Part shown: positions 21,827 to 34,758 of the stretch, in pieces
Numbering within the stretch: position 1 is the stretch's first letter
Layout: each line of letters opens with the position of its first letter
Source of the DNA: Massospora cicadina
Taxonomy: Eukaryota; Entomophthoromycota; Entomophthoromycetes; Entomophthorales; Entomophthoraceae
DNA: 64,000 nucleotides
NCBI GenBank assembly: GCA_022478985.1
Contig: JAKSZP010002696.1
Coordinates: forward strand, 62,001-126,000
Direction: 5' to 3'
Notes under the pieces: model-generated
What the model was told of the DNA's origin: nothing
What the model saw: the letters and a program-made list of their open reading frames with translations, nothing else
Databases searched by the model: none
Position numbers and translations under genes: made by a program

Positions 21827-23240
21827 ATGTCAGGGAGCAGTTGGGCAAGCAAGGTAAGAGGAGCAGGTGGAAGGCCTGCGGCCTCCAACGTTCAAAAATG
21901 CTGTGGAGAATCCAGTGAAATAGACAAAAATTTTAAAAAACTGGAAGTCACTATTTCCCCGGAGATACTTGCATGGCGAGCATGATGCAACCAGTACATC
22001 AACACGCCACACTCCCAGCCACTTTTGTCGGTGGAATTTGGAGTCCGCGTGTTTCTGGACATCCAAAAAATAGCCTTATGGGAAAAATTTTGTGAAGATA
22101 TGCACACAATTTTCCTGACCGCGGTGTACATTGCACCTCACTCCATGTCACGCGGTTGGCTGGACCTAGGTTTTGAAAGCAAAATAGCAGCAGACGAGGC
22201 TGCAGTGGTGCGCATAGTGGTCGACCTCCCTGAAGGGCAATGGGTCATTGAAACTAAATGCACCAGATGGACAAAATCAAACCAAATTTTCCTCACGTTT
22301 GACTTTTTGCCTACTACGGTAAAACGTGACATTTTAAAACAACACCTGAAAGATGGTCTCACTGTATATGGCGAAATACAATCTTTCAAAATGCAAAGCT
22401 TCATGCTGATGCCACACCTGTGCACTGGCAAAGCCATTGCAGTTCTGACCCCAACTGAGGAGATCGCGAAGGACCTAACCCAGATACCGCACTCCACTTT
22501 TATTGATATCACAGGGCATACCACCCACCCATTCTGGGTGACTGTGGACAGCGCGCCCTTAACCTGCACCCACTGTGATGCGTTTGGCCATAAGGCACAC
22601 GCATACCCCATCAAGGAGGGCGTCACATTCCAAGAGCACCCCTCAACAGCCATGGCCAGCGGAGAGGCGCACTACAAACCAACTGCAAGCACCAAGGAGG
22701 CCTTCCCGTGGGGAGCACAAGGCTGCTACCTACTGGTAAAGCCTATCTCCCCACAAGAGCAGAAGAAGGCCAAGCAGGCCCATAGGGCCGCGGCCAAGGA
22801 AGCAGCCAAAGCCACCACCGCTATCCCACACTCACAACACCAGGAGGACATGGAGACCTTCGCGGTGGAAGCAACTCAGGAATACATCAACCAATCATAT
22901 TGGGAAGCCAATGTGAGCGGGCCACTCAATCCAAGGATCCAATGGTGATTCAATATCACCCAATCATAGTACCCAAGCTCCAGTTGAAACTGACTTGAGA
23001 CCCATCCCAACTGAAAAAAAAAATTTTGACCCGCTCAACGGTGCATCAAACTCACCTGCACCACAAAAAATTTGTCCGACGTCAGGAAAACAAAAAGTGA
23101 AGGCTAAAGCCAACGCAACTCTCTCCATAAAAATCAACAAAAACTCCGATAGCATTGCTGCTAACACCTGCACTGCTGTGAAGGCCCGTGGGGATCTAGA
23201 AGAGGATGGTGGGCCCAGGTGCCCACCCCCTCGCACCTAA
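21827..23240 (+). pseudogene. LINE ORF1 protein (family 1)
   Basis: The frame starts with MSGSSWASKVRGAGGRP, has one in-frame stop near 21983, is open from 22025 to 22948, and continues after a frameshift to a stop at 23240. Features in order are RGWLDLGFESKIAADEA, VVDLPEGQWVIETKCTRWTK, a YGEIQSFKMQ segment, then HPFWVTVDSAPLTC and a zinc knuckle, CTHCDAFGHKAHAY, with the last Cys lost. An alanine/lysine-rich segment follows (KQAHRAAAKEAAKATTA). It is homologous to the ORF1 at 1-1066 and more distantly to the ORF1-only units. It presumably binds LINE RNA. Its stop lies 6 nt before the ORF2 start. Confidence 0.8.
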
Positions 23241-23246
23241 GGTGCA

Positions 23247-26200
23247 ATGGGGGAAACCTTCACTCTAGGGACGTTAAATAACGCTGGAATCAGAGCCTAT
23301 TCATCCCGGGCTAGGAAACTGAGTTTTTCAATACACAATTTACCCATAAATATCCTGGCCATCCAGGAGTCCCACTGTCCACGAGGTTCCAAGGAAGCTT
23401 GGAAAACAATGCTCCTCCCATCCCTATCCTTTTGGTCAAAGCACTGTGGGGTGCTAATTCAGAAAATAAATTTTTCAAATTTTTATCCTCAGAAACATTC
23501 CTAAATGGCCGAGTGCTTGTTGTCACTTTCTTGTGGGCTGACGTAGCACACGCAATCATTAATATCTATGCCCCAAATGGTGCATGCGAGCGTCAGGAAT
23601 TTTTCTCATTGGTTAAATCCCTCCCACTACCCCCAGACTCCTTCCTAGTCGGCGACATGAACTGTTGGCTAAACACACCAACGGACTGGTAGCCTTCCTC
23701 ACCCCACGCCCCCCAGGGTCATGTAGAACTAGGCGTTCTAAAGGCCACCCTTGGGTTAATGAATATGCTGCTGCGACATGCCCCGCTGCTTAAAAACATG
23801 CCGCATCCCCATGTCCACAACAGCCAACTAAGGTCCATGACCCGCATCGACCTTATTCTAACACCAGCGAAATTCCAACCCCACATCTCCCACTTCAAGA
23901 CAAATAAATTGGAATTCTCCAACCATCGACTGGTCTCGCTATCCTACCACCTACCTGTCACAGCTGCTAAGGCCCCACATTGGTACAAAATATGCCCCCC
24001 TGAGCTTGGGTTGCCAGGATACACCACGTGGGTAGAAGAGGCAACTTTGGCAAAAAAGTTTGTTGCACCATTTTGCGCGGACCCCATTTCCACATGGGCA
24101 ACTTTCAAATATGACACCATCCGCCACTCTCTCCATCTCTCCTCCAGACACTCATGAGCCATATCAGCGGTTATCTCGCGTGCTCTGGCAGAGTTGGCAC
24201 ACCTGGAGTCCAACATCCCAGTTACAGGATACAGCTCTGCATGGGGATAGAAGTGGGTGGAGGCAGCTGCCCACCTCAACGCACTCAAAAGACAACACAA
24301 ACATCGGGTTTGTGTTCAGTACAGGGCCACACACATCACAAAAGGTGACAAGTGCACCGCACATTTCTTTAAAAAAAATTTTGCACCAAGCCAGTGTGTG
24401 GCCTGCACACAGGTGCAAAGATTGGATAATTCCATTGCAGATACACCAGCCGAAGTGGCAATTGAAACACAAAAGTATTACTCAAAGTTGTACCAATCCA
24501 ATCCAATTCTGCTGGCCGAGGTGGCAGAATTTCTTGACCAAGCCCACATCCGTTCCATTTTCCAATACCCGGAAATAATGAATTTGATTACTCTGAACGA
24601 ATTATGGACAGCCATTCGCGGTGCACCAAACTATAAAATGCCCAGGCCCAGATGGCATTCCATATGAGTTCTACAAAAAGTATTTCAAATATATATCCCC
24701 ATCGCTGCTCGCCTCACTTACCAAAGCCTGTTGGAAACGCGCCTCCAACCTGGAGGACATGAGGCCTTTACTGTCACACTCTTCAAGAAAGGTGATAAGC
24801 TAGACTTAGCCAACTGGCGCCCCATTTCTCTAACAAACACAGACACCAAAATTTTAACAAAAATCATGGCTAACCGTTTAGGGACTGTAGCATCTGCCAC
24901 CATCTCCCCAGAACAATTCGGTTTCATACCCAGAAGGTCAATTTGGGATAACGTGCACTCTGTGGCTAATGTATGTCAGTCCACAGCCTCTGGGGCACTT
25001 GTATTCTTGGACCAACAAAAGGCCTATGATAGAGTAAACTGGGAATACCTCAGGGCCTGCCTCCATCAATTCCGCCTACCCCTCGCTTCATCAACTGGGT
25101 AATGCTGCTCACGGAATCTGCAACAATGGCAGTGCGTGGCCCTGGCTTCCTAACGGAAGTAGTCCGCCCTCAAGGGGCTTGCGACAAGAGGACCCCTCAG
25201 CCCACTCTTATACAACTTCAGCCTTGACCCACTACTGCAAAATGTGAATGCCCAACTCACTGGGGTCCATGTGCCAGGCCAAGCCCCAGTCAAGATATTG
25301 GCGTTCGCAGATGATTGTGTGGTTGGGGTGTCTAATAATCAAGATGCACGCGCTTGAAGCTCTCATCCAGGATTATTCCTGGGTAAGCAACGCGGCACTG
25401 AACGCTTCCAAAACCGAAATCATCCTCCTTGGTCAGTTTCAGAACTGCTGGGCCCCAGCAATTAGTTCCCAACCCAGCCCATCTGCTCGCCCACGTCCTC
25501 GCCCCACTCACTCAACACACACCGCCCCACTGGTGCTCCCCTTTGTGCCACGTCCTACCATAGGACCGGTATGCCATCTGGGCATGTGGATGGAGGCAGG
25601 CGGATATGCATCAACAGTAATGGAGTGCCATATTCTGGGCAACGTGATGAAGAAAATCACCCTCTCTCAGAGCCACCCTACTTCCCTTACTGGCAGGGTT
25701 GTTTTAGCCAACTCTATGCTCCTCTCCAAAGTCTGGTTTGGAGCCTACGCCATCCCCTTCTTCCCAAGCTTTTTCAAATCCTTGTACGCCTTGATGCAAG
25801 GATGGCTTTGGTCAAGCCGCCCTCCACCAGTGCGGCAAGAGGTCATGTTTGGCCCTCAACATCATGGTGGCATGGGCCTGCTTGACTTCAAAGCCCATGC
25901 TGCCAAGATCCTGGGCACCTGGATTGCAGCTGTCACCGCCCCTACACTCCCCTCCCAACAATGGTCCCTGCGCAGCCCGCTCCAACTTCTCCCGCGCCTT
26001 GGGCCTCAACAATCCATCTAACCTTCACTCCCTGATGATTTACCTCGCTTCACACACATCAACCACAGGTCCTCACGGGACTAAAACTTACTACAAAATA
26101 ATCCTACTCTCCATGCGGAGCGCTGAGTGGAGAATTTGTATTAGTGGACATACAACCCAAAGAGGCCGCCCCTCTCCTCAGTTCACACAAGAGGTACAGG

Positions 26201-26945
26201 GGCTACCCATCCATGATGGCGTGATCCCCATTCGACCCCAAGTCCTATCCAGGGTGGAATATCTGGACATGATGGACATCCCTTACTCCATTGAGACCCA
26301 AAAAACTATCTGGAAATACGTACACCATCCTCTGTTGCAGCCTCAAGTCTGCTCCCATGTGTGGCGCTGCCTGAGGCGGGTGTATCTTACAGCTGAGCGC
26401 TCTAACGCTTTACACTCATCCTGTGTCGTGTATGGCCAGTATGGAACGCTGTTCCACCGCCTGGAGAAGTACCTTACCTCTAAAGTGATATGGCGCGAAG
26501 TTCAACGTCTGCTGGGCCAGGATCAAACGCATCCCTTCAGTCTGTCAAGAGATATATCTGCTCTATCAATGGCCTCCTCTCTTCCACCCTCCCTCCATGC
26601 TTTGGTGGTTGCAATTGCCATGTGGACCATCCACACGATTTTCTTAGAAGCCATCGCAGGCTCCACCCCCACCCCCCCAGAAGCTGTCCACAGATTCCGG
26701 TCTCATTTGGTGGACCACTTTCAAGCGTGGATGTTTGGATACCTCCCACCACATCGCCAACAGCTGGTCTCCTCCTGGTTCCCAGTCTGGTTCATCAAAT
26801 CAGACCCCTTCCTCCACACGTGTTCAGTTGTGGCTACGGCCCCTCACACGTTCCTCCTCCCCATAAGTGGCGTTCCCGCTGGCAACAAGAGATAGCATCG
26901 CTTCTCTGGGGTGCCTTCCCTGGTACTAAGTTTTGTCTCTTCTAA
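23247..26945 (+). pseudogene. LINE ORF2: endonuclease and reverse transcriptase
   Basis: The endonuclease starts at 23247 (GTLNNAGIR, then INILAIQESHC with the metal-binding Glu). FLVGDMNCWLN lies near 23645 and SMTRIDLILTP near 23840. EFSNHRLVSLSYHL near 23910 has Asn where the catalytic SDH Asp is expected. RT follows: DLANWRPISLTNTDTKILTK (about 24800), ISPEQFGFIPRRSIWDN, LDQQKAYDRVNWEYL, RGPLSPLLYNFSLDPLL (about 25190) and LAFADDCVVG (about 25300) with FADD intact. A 348-codon open frame (25849-26895) forms the C-terminal region, with no RNase H seen. The protein nicks target DNA and primes reverse transcription there. Several frameshifts and stops disable it. Confidence 0.85.
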
Positions 26946-26995
26946 GTCATATTCGGAAGTGTCCATCCCATGATCAGCCTTCTCCACAATAAATT

Positions 26996-27129
26996 TAAAA
27001 TTTTGAAATATTGTCGTCACTCTTTTTTAGATTCTAGCTTTGGCAGTGGCTTCCAGTTCACTGGCTCTGATAAGACTAAGTTGTAGCAACTTATCCCAAG
27101 TTTTTTTTGGGAAGGTGGGTAAATTTAAC
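26996..27129. other. Short spacer between the LINE and G4
   Basis: Nothing recognisable is seen in this stretch. Confidence 0.3.
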
Positions 27130-27710
27130 GGCGCTCTTGGGTTTACTCCCGCTGGTGAAATCCTGGTAAGGAGCTGCTAGCAGGTGCTTAGCCGCATGAT
27201 TTCAATAAAATAGCAGTTGCTAGAGTACTTAATACTCGGCAGTTGTTTAAAGATTTTGGACTAAGAAGTAGACCACAAGTAGGCTATATTGACAAGAAAG
27301 ATGGGCATATTAAATGATACTTTATCTAATAAAAACCTGGTGTTTTAAACACCATTTTTCAAAGAAAACCTATACCATTAATTATTTAATGCTATGATCA
27401 CGCAACATTCACACATAAAGGGTATTGTAACTTTAAATGGCAGGCTCATAAAGATAGCTAGCTTCAGTATTCTTTCTCCATTGTGATACTTGGTCATCAA
27501 TATGGGAATTGATATTTTGAGATGCATTTTGATGTTCACCCTTTGACTTGTTAATATTTGGATAGATCCAACAGATATGGGTAGAAGACTAATTTTTGGT
27601 ATTGGTTTTTTAAATCAAAACTTTTATTCAATCTGACGCTTTTTGATCTGAAGTGACGCTTTTAAAATCAGAGGGATAGGTTTTAGATAAGTGATAGATT
27701 AACCATGTAC
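27130..27710 (-). repeat. Putative 3' LTR of G4
   Basis: A stretch near 27170 (GAGCTGCTAGCAGGTGCTTA) resembles 35910 onward in the 5' LTR (TAGCTGCTCACTGGTGCTTA). A T-rich polyadenylation-like zone near 27600 corresponds to one near 36075. Edges are approximate and no TSD was found. Confidence 0.35.
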
Positions 27711-29627
27711 AACTCTTTAAAATATTTCACTTCAGTAATGATTGGTTCTCAGCAGTTGGTCAGCAGCACTAATGACATATCCATCTGGTAATGACTTAAT
27801 ATACTTTATCCAGTCAGTCAGCTCAGAAATAAGTTCACTTTGATCAACTAGAGTAACTCCTAGCTCTTGATTGGGAGAGAAAATATTTTCACCCTTTAGA
27901 ACTCCCTTCACTTTTATAAAAGGTTGTTGTTTTCTCTTAGGAGGCAGCACATAATATAAGTTAGTGCAATGCCAAACTTCAGAAGTAGTTCGCTTAATTC
28001 TTTGAGGGTTAGATTTAGGATTTTAGAACAATCTAAACTATTCAACAACTAGATATTCTTCCTATTCAGGTGAATATCCAATTTTCTAGTATTACCCCTT
28101 AAAAATATTTTGGGAGAATAGGGGTGCAAATATCATTCATGGACCTTATATATAGTAACTACTGAGGCAAGGGACTTATTGGAGTATTCATCACCCCCTT
28201 ATAAGTGACAACGAAAGGTAATTCCCAGATTTGCTGAGTTTTCTAGTTCTGTAAGTGATGCGATTATAAATATAAAGCAAGTTTGATATCTGAAAAGATG
28301 GTAGAGATTTCCTGAACTCATTGGCTGCTCAGCTCTCCTTAGTAGTGGTCTTCACTAAATTGTTATTGGCTTTAGATTGTAGTTGAATGATAGGTTAGGC
28401 CAACCTCTTCATAGCTTTGTTGGGTCATCAGTCCTAGAAGAAAAAGTATCTTTAGCTAAAAGAGCGGGTACCTCAGGTTTCACCATACAAGATGCAGAAT
28501 GAAGACATTTTAGGGATTTGGTGATTAATATATGATATGTATAAGAGCACTAGGCAATAATAGATCCCAGTGTAGAGGATCTGAAGTGGTTATTTTTATA
28601 AAATAGAAACAAAAGTTTTTTCTTCTTTCTATGGTAAATTTTATAGATAAGTTATAGGGGATGAAAAGAGTTGTTAGGCCCCATGGAAGTAGCCAGGATC
28701 AAAACAACTCTAGATGTGAAATTTTTTCAATTTTTGTAAAGGAGAACCTGGGGACACATGTAGCAAGTGAAGATATGCTGATGTAGGAATGTTATTGGTA
28801 GCTTTGGCAGTTTAGGCTAAGAAATCAGCAGCTTCAACCTGTCTCATAAAATAATTAATTCCTACTACTATGTATCAATTCCCACTGTTAGTCTGGGGTA
28901 GAAGACCTACCACATCTAAGCTTATAGTGTGGAATTGTTATTGAGGGGTTGTAAGTTGATACTTATACTTGGTCTTGAAACTAGATTGCTTCTTACAGGT
29001 TATTCAAGCGTCCAGGACTTTAATAATGGACTCCCTAATCCCTCCCAATAGCAACAATCCTTAATCCACTCATAGTTTTCCGCACTCTGCCATGCACAAT
29101 GGTAAAGTGAGCCTTCATGATTACAGATACTCAATATGAAGGTCAAAGATATGCAATCAAATCCATCCCCTACTCTTAGATAACAGTTTCCGTTTTCCAC
29201 TTTGGTATTCCAAGAATGTCGCATTATCATTTTCTAATTGGTTCATCCTCATTGTCCCAAGCATAAGGGGTCATTAGGAGGTCATGCAATCTCTCATATT
29301 CACTAATACTAAATGAGGAACAGGCAAGCGCGTCAACTCATCAACATTAAATGCATAGATCCAGCTCATTGCTCAATCTTCATATCATAGTGTTGGAGCT
29401 TCATTGCCCAATGAAACGGTCTTCTGTTAGGTTCCTTCATATTTTGTAACCATTTTTAGGAAGAATAATTAGTAAACATGCTAAAGATTGTTCCATATAA
29501 TAAAAGGGCGGTAATGTTTCATAGCGAGTAGGACATCAAGACACTCTTTTTTTCATGACGCTATATTTGTGTTAAGCTCTTGAAAACATCTTGCTGGGAT
29601 ATAAAACAGGGTGCTCCATGCCGTTTT
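27711..29627 (-). pseudogene. G4 RNase H end, integrase and C-terminus
   Basis: Minus-strand frames just left of R1 copy C read NGMEHPVLYPSKMFSRA, the RNase H segment that should follow AQLDE. HWAMKLQHYDMKIEQ and a degraded NADELTRL region follow near 29330-29400. Integrase is badly decayed through 29300-28150. The last open frame (27950-27732) carries MLPPKRKQQPFIKVKG and may be the C-terminal tail. The link with the RT half at 31482 onward is shown by the matching interruption point. Confidence 0.6.
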
Positions 29628-31481
29628 TGTAAGTCTGAGGCGCGGCCCCTCCATTTGGATCAGGGGGTTATCCATTTCCCATTCAAGAAGGGCCAAGAAG
29701 GCCGGCAGCCCCCTTGTCTCCCAGGGTGACATCGCTCAGGTGGTGGGTGAGTGGTGGGTCAGGCGTACCCTTTGAGCATTCCGCCCCAACCCCAGCTTTT
29801 ACATCTGAAGAATTAATGGGGCGAATTAAGGGGATCTGTAGTGAGTTGGTATTGAATCAGCATCTGCTTGGGGCAAAGGGGCCAAATACAATTAACAGCA
29901 GTAAATCTTTGTCTTTAATAGTTGACAATCGCTAAAAATCAGTAACAAAGACTAATGGTCATATACCTTCAGCAGGAAAAGTGGTAAATGTCAAAGATTT
30001 TATAATAATTGCCAATGGCATTGGGCCATTGTCAAATGTTGTCGCCAGTTTAGAGTCCTCTCTGAAATATTGGGAACAAGGCCTGACAGGCGGATACCTT
30101 TGATGAAGAGGACATCCAAGATCAAATTTTTTGTGGAACTCACCAATGGCATCAAGCCTTTGTCAAAAGTTGCTGTCAGTATGTAACCTTTCCCAGAAAA
30201 TATCAGAATCCCCATCCAATGAATCCCACTAAGTCAAACTGATGCCAAATTAATCAGTTTGGGTGGGTTGAGCACCTCAAACCCGTTCCTGACCTCTTGA
30301 AACCTCCCCTATGTAGGGTGGTCTTGGGAAGTTCCCATCGCCAATTGGGTGAGATGCCGTCACTCAAATTGTCATAATTGCAGCAAATCTGTAAATTGGG
30401 TGTCCATAGATGAACCAACAGCGACTTGGACCACCTCTGACAATTTTAAAGTTGGTTCAAAATAGTTCTTTTCTTTCCCCTCGCTCAAAGTTCACCAGGA
30501 TAGGCGAATCTCAAGGGCCCCAATCCTGAGCTTTTGTAAGCTATTCCCCAATTCAATCGTCTATTTAAGAAGTTGTAACACAATGAGTAGATTGAAAGTT
30601 GATTTTCTAATTTTAAATTCTATAAAATTTCTGTACCCCAAATACAACTTTTTTCTTATGACAAAATTTAAACCTTCCATTCTGATCTCACTTCTCCCAG
30701 CCCCCAAACCCACGGGCCCTGGGGCCATGAAACCTGGTTCATTGCTGGGTTGTTGTTCAAAATTAAGACCTCTTGGCATTTTCTGGTAAATTATCTCAAT
30801 CCATGATACTATAATTTGGTGGAATCGTTGAGATACGCCATAAGGGATTTTGCACAGGGTTTGGCCCACTGAGCAATAGGACCAACGATATGATGATCAT
30901 GGCCCTCAGTAACAACAGAATAAATTTAATTTAATAAATATGGGGCTTTTGCTCCTACTACACTATTTTATTTAATATTAACACAGCGGTTCCTCGCTGT
31001 TCCGCTCACTCTATCCTATTAACAACCTAACCTCTCTTAATTTCCCATCTCGCTTATATATAGCAGCTTCAGATTATATTGCTCTCATATCTTGGACTAT
31101 TCTGTTCTGCCAATTCCCCTAGATTTCAGCTTGTTATTCATTAGTTCTCTATCACCCTAATTGTAGGCGATTTAATTCATATTCATCAAATGTTGACATC
31201 GCCTTATTGCCTCATTTAAAGGAGATCCAATAATAACCCTATTATATTCCAATATTGCCTCATATTGAGGCACTCAAATAATTGTATCTGATATCATTTT
31301 GGCAGATTCTTCCCAATCCGCCCTAACTGTCCCAAGATTATCGTCCAGTCATATCAGAATTGCAACACATGATTTAATGTTATTTGAGCAGCAGCGCCAC
31401 TGGCATTCAAGCTTGCCTTCTGAGTGTTCATGCATTCAGGCTGACAGGCTGGTCTAAACTTTATCTGCCGCCAAAATGACA
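29628..31481 (+). mobile_element. R1 copy C, inserted in G4 and split by a solo LTR
   Basis: It starts TGTAAGTCTGAGG and ends CCAAAATGACA. Perfect 5-bp TSDs (gtttt) flank it at 29623-29627 and 31482-31486. It interrupts the G4 RNase H frame. Removing the nested solo LTR and its TSD leaves about 1278 bp. The R1 reading frame is visible: GSPLVSQGDIAQVVG at 29704, a NVKDFIIIANGIGPLSNVVA unit near 29990, and YVGWSWEVPIANWVRC from 30310. That last block continues through RHSNCHNCSKSVNWVSIDE and is open for about 49 codons. The clean ends and TSD make this the best-defined R1 insertion together with copy B. Confidence 0.75.
30807..31377 (-). mobile_element. Solo LTR of the G3 family
   Basis: On the minus strand it runs from TGTTGCAATTCTGATATGAC to CCAAATTATAGTA, 571 bp, and aligns end to end with the G3 LTRs. 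A 5-bp TSD, catga, flanks it at 30802-30806 and 31378-31382. R1 sequence resumes on both sides. It shows that the G3 family was active after R1 copy C had inserted. Confidence 0.85.
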
Positions 31482-32560
31482 GTTTTCATCCAATTGAGCC
31501 AGGATGGCTCTAACAGCATAATCAGAGTCATCAGTAAATATTATGAAAGGTTTAGCATAATCTGAGTGGCGTAGTATATGACGTTCTTGTAACAATTCGT
31601 TTAGCATTTTAAACGTGACCTTTTGTTTGGCACCCCAATTGAAAGGAATATGATTAGTCAATAGTTAAGTGAGAGGCTCACTGATCTGGGCGAACTTTAG
31701 AATTAATTGATGGTAATATCACATCATACCCAAAAACCCATGAAGTTTTGTAGTTTTTGAGATGGAGGCATTCTGGATATATCTTTAACCTTGACTTGTA
31801 AGTGTTGAACAACTTCTATTATATGGCTTTCTTGAGAAAGTCTAACTTGTTTTGAAAAAAACTATTTTAGTAATTTCAACTTAGTGTAGAATCACAAAGG
31901 CATTAAAAACTCTTTTAAGGTGATTAAGATGTTCATTGGAAGATTTAGAAAAACCTTGATTTCATCAAAATAGACTATCACAAAATAGCTTAAGATCCTG
32001 TAGAATTTATCATTTTGGAATGATGTGGTGCATTGCACAATCCTTGAGGTAGGCGCGTTGGTTGGAATAGACCTTCACTGCTAATGAGGGCACATTTTTT
32101 CTGATCCTGTGGGGAAAGGTTCATTTGTCAATATATGCTGGCCATCTCCATAGCGGAAAAGAATAAAGAACCAGAGATTTAATAAAAGCGTCATCAATGC
32201 AAGGGATAAGATGGCTATCTTTCTTTTTGAGGTTATTTAATTTCTGGTAGTTCACGATTACCTGATGAAATTTATTCTTCTTTTTGATTAGCAAGAGATG
32301 GGACGACTAAGTACTTTGGGAAGGTACAAGTAATCCAGAGTCTACTAACTGCTTGAGCTCTGTCCTTATTTGTTTCTCTTTGACCTTTTTTAGAATAAGG
32401 TTTGGACTGGATAGGTTTTGCATCACTGAAATAAATTGTGTGGCTCCAGATTTCAAGTGTCCATAGTCAGTATCAAATTTAGAGAAAATATCTCTATAGG
32501 CATTTAATAAGGAATGAACATTTTAAAGCTCTTCTGGAGACAGTTAATCTAAAATTTTCT
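31482..32560 (-). pseudogene. G4 reverse transcriptase and RNase H start
   Basis: Near 31660-31487 the minus frame has FNWGAKQKVTFKMLNELL, FIIFTDDSDYAVRAILAQLD: the tether and first RNase H acidic residue (TDDS for TDAS). Upstream on this strand, PTRLPQGLCNAP near 32040 is the conserved MPQGL...AP block. YFDEIKVF near 31970 is the catalytic box, with the second Asp changed to Glu. It is disrupted by stops and cut by R1 copy C at its 3' end. Confidence 0.75.
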
Positions 32561-32599
32561 ACATTAGCAAAGTACATATCAATTTGTCATTAGGTAGGC

Positions 32600-32960
32600 C
32601 CATGTCTAACATAGAACCAATAAAATGAATTTTTCAATAGCCTCAATTTGAACCAGAAGGTACTTTCCTATATCTTGATGTTTCTTAATGAGAATTCCCT
32701 TATTAGTGAGATTCCCTAATATACTATTAATAGGTTGCTGACAAGCAGGATCTAGTATACCAGGCAATTTTTTAACTCTAGGAGACTATCACCATTGACG
32801 CTTATGTGTAATAAACAGTGTCTGAAGATAATTTTAAGGTAATATGGGTATCAATAATTCGTTATTTGCCAGGCTTGATTAATATTTTTTAAGTATGAAA
32901 AGGAATGCCCTCTAAAGCATCCACCAAAATCAGGCGATTTCTTTGTTTTCACTCAGACAT
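32600..32960 (-). pseudogene. G4 dUTPase-like domain
   Basis: The minus frame reads LPGILDPACQQPINSILGN near 32767-32710, then LTNKGILIKKHQDIG and KYLLVQ. This resembles the aGviDpdYrGeI.V.lgN motif and the following kGd.I.q motif, here with the catalytic Asp still present (ILDP). Strand-like sequence (ITLKLSSDTVYYT) precedes it. The N-terminal motif is not clear. The position between protease and RT is the same as in G3, G5 and G6. Confidence 0.5.
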
Positions 32961-33089
32961 TGTAGAATATAAATATAGCTCAGAAGAAGGGTACTCTACT
33001 ATGCAATACTATTTTTCTTGCTTGGGTCTTTATTGTTTTAAACAGTGGAACCTCTTAGTTGAGCAGAGAAAGAAACCTTTGTTTCATAT

Positions 33090-33400
33090 TGATGATTCCT
33101 TAGTACTCAAGCATGAACTGAGTGCCAATAATCATGTCATATTTATGTTGTCCAAAGCCACAGCGGGTTCCAATACAATAAATTACCTATTTTAAATGGG
33201 CAAGGAGAAAGCTCAAATAGCGCGAGTACTTTTCAGACCCACAGTTCCATACTCCTGTGAATTTACAAGTCAGGCGCCAACTTAATTTTCTTAATAAGCT
33301 TTGAGAATATGACATTGATTGGGGAATTAGTGTCAAGGATGGCCTTACCTCCTACTTCTGGATGGTGACTCTGCCATGTTATAGTTCCATTAAAGTTAGG
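33090..33400 (-). pseudogene. G4 aspartic protease
   Basis: The minus frame reads GKAILDTNSPINVIFSKLIK at 33349-33290, corresponding to a ..DTGA..NVI...L. active-site block with DTG changed to DTN. Hydrophobic strand sequence follows. It sits directly downstream of the gag zinc knuckle. Confidence 0.6.
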
Positions 33401-33849
33401 TGGGAGAGCCAGGACCTTCTTGAGGCGGAAAATGGAGTTAGTTTTTAAGCTGTCTCAGGATATCATTCCTTGATGGATTGTAAGTTATGAACATGCTGAA
33501 TTGGTGAGGACAACAAGGCAATGAACTAATCAGCACCGCTAGCAGTATTGATAACCTCAGGGCACCCCAGAGCTTGACCAAGATAAGTTTCATTGGGTAC
33601 CATGGAGCCATATACTCCTTCAGCATTTTAACAGTTTGGAACTTTGACTCCATTTGGCACTCCTAAGACATTATAATCAATATCTTCATAACCCTCTTCA
33701 GAATCTTCTTTAGAAGAATTATCTACATATTAAAATGAGCAATAGAAGAGGGGAGGAGTCAGGAACATTAAGCTCAGTAGCAATAGGGTTGTCCGTCCCT
33801 ATGATGTAAAATTTTTCCCTGCTCTCCAGTATCAGCTCTCTTCTTATGA

Positions 33850-34758
33850 TACACATTGTCAAAATTCCTGACCTTGTTGCAATAGGTGCAGTTTATGCGC
33901 TTTTTTGCTTTGGCTTCAAATCCTCAAAGGTCAATACTTGTGTTTTGACTCAACTCCTTGGGTATTCTCAAGGTTATGGAAATCAACAAAATCTAGAAAA
34001 GACTCCTTGATATTGTGGACGTTTCAGAAATAAAGTTTCAATGAAGCAATGTGCATCACCAGAGAAAGATAGGAAGCCAACCATTCATGATAGCTGCAAC
34101 GTCGTCATCAAGAGTTAATATCTTGGAAGTTAACAGCATCTGGGCTCCAATGTAGAACCAATCAGCAAAAGTGGCAACTATTTCACCCTTCTTCATGCTG
34201 ATGCGCATAAAGGCCTGTTTTTATCCTTGAACTTTTTTTGAGACAAAATTAATAATAAGCGCTTCCTTAACCTCTTTCCAGGTACTAATGGTGCCCATAT
34301 GGGGAACCATTACTACTTGGGTCAAGTGACTTAGGTAGGAGAGGATGTGCTTGACTTTCAGGTGATTGATCGCTTTTTCCATAGAAGATTTATTAGTGTA
34401 TAGAAATGAGGCAATGCTACACTCTCCAGGGGTAAACTTGTCCTTAAAGATGGGGTTTAAAGAGATGTGGTCACCATTAGTAAGGGCATTGACATAAGTA
34501 GTATCATATCCCGTAATCTCTGAGTGAATGTTCATTTGGTCAAAGGAACAAGAAAGCATTTAATTTTCTTTTGAATAGCGTTGAGCGAGTTGTCATGGCT
34601 TCAGGGGGCAAATGAGAGGTGGATTTGCATAGGGTCATTCTGGCCTCTATCATAATCTTGTGGGTCGCAAGTTCTTCAACCCAGTGTTCAAGCTTCCTAA
34701 CTTCAAAACGAATATTAGATAGGAGAGAGCTCAAATTTTGGTAATCCACTTCCACCAT
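33850..34758 (-). pseudogene. G4 gag and zinc knuckle
   Basis: Two minus frames are open in turn (34758-34540 and 34559-34221). The capsid-like part includes ILSYLSHLTQ, TWKEVKEALIINFVSKKVQG, then (frame-shifted) ADWFYIGAQMLLTSKILTLD and DDVAAIM. The G3 gag aligns across the same region. A coiled, charged N-terminal segment (LLSNIRFEVRKLEHWVEELA) precedes it. A decayed zinc knuckle reads CTYCNKVRNFDNVY near 33905-33860, with His and the last Cys lost. Confidence 0.65.

Larger units (their letters stand above)
21735..26995 (+). mobile_element. Near full-length L1-like LINE
   Basis: The 5.3 kb element has ORF1 (21827-23240), a 6-nt gap, ORF2 (23247-26945) and a short 3' tail ending CCACAATAAAT plus A/T-rich sequence. 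ORF2 has an apurinic-type endonuclease followed by RT, and no RNase H was seen. This architecture fits L1/Tx1-like elements rather than the RNase H-bearing Tad1 type, but the clade was not tested. Its GC content is visibly higher and its frames longer than most neighbours, so it is among the younger insertions. A TSD was not found. Confidence 0.8.
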
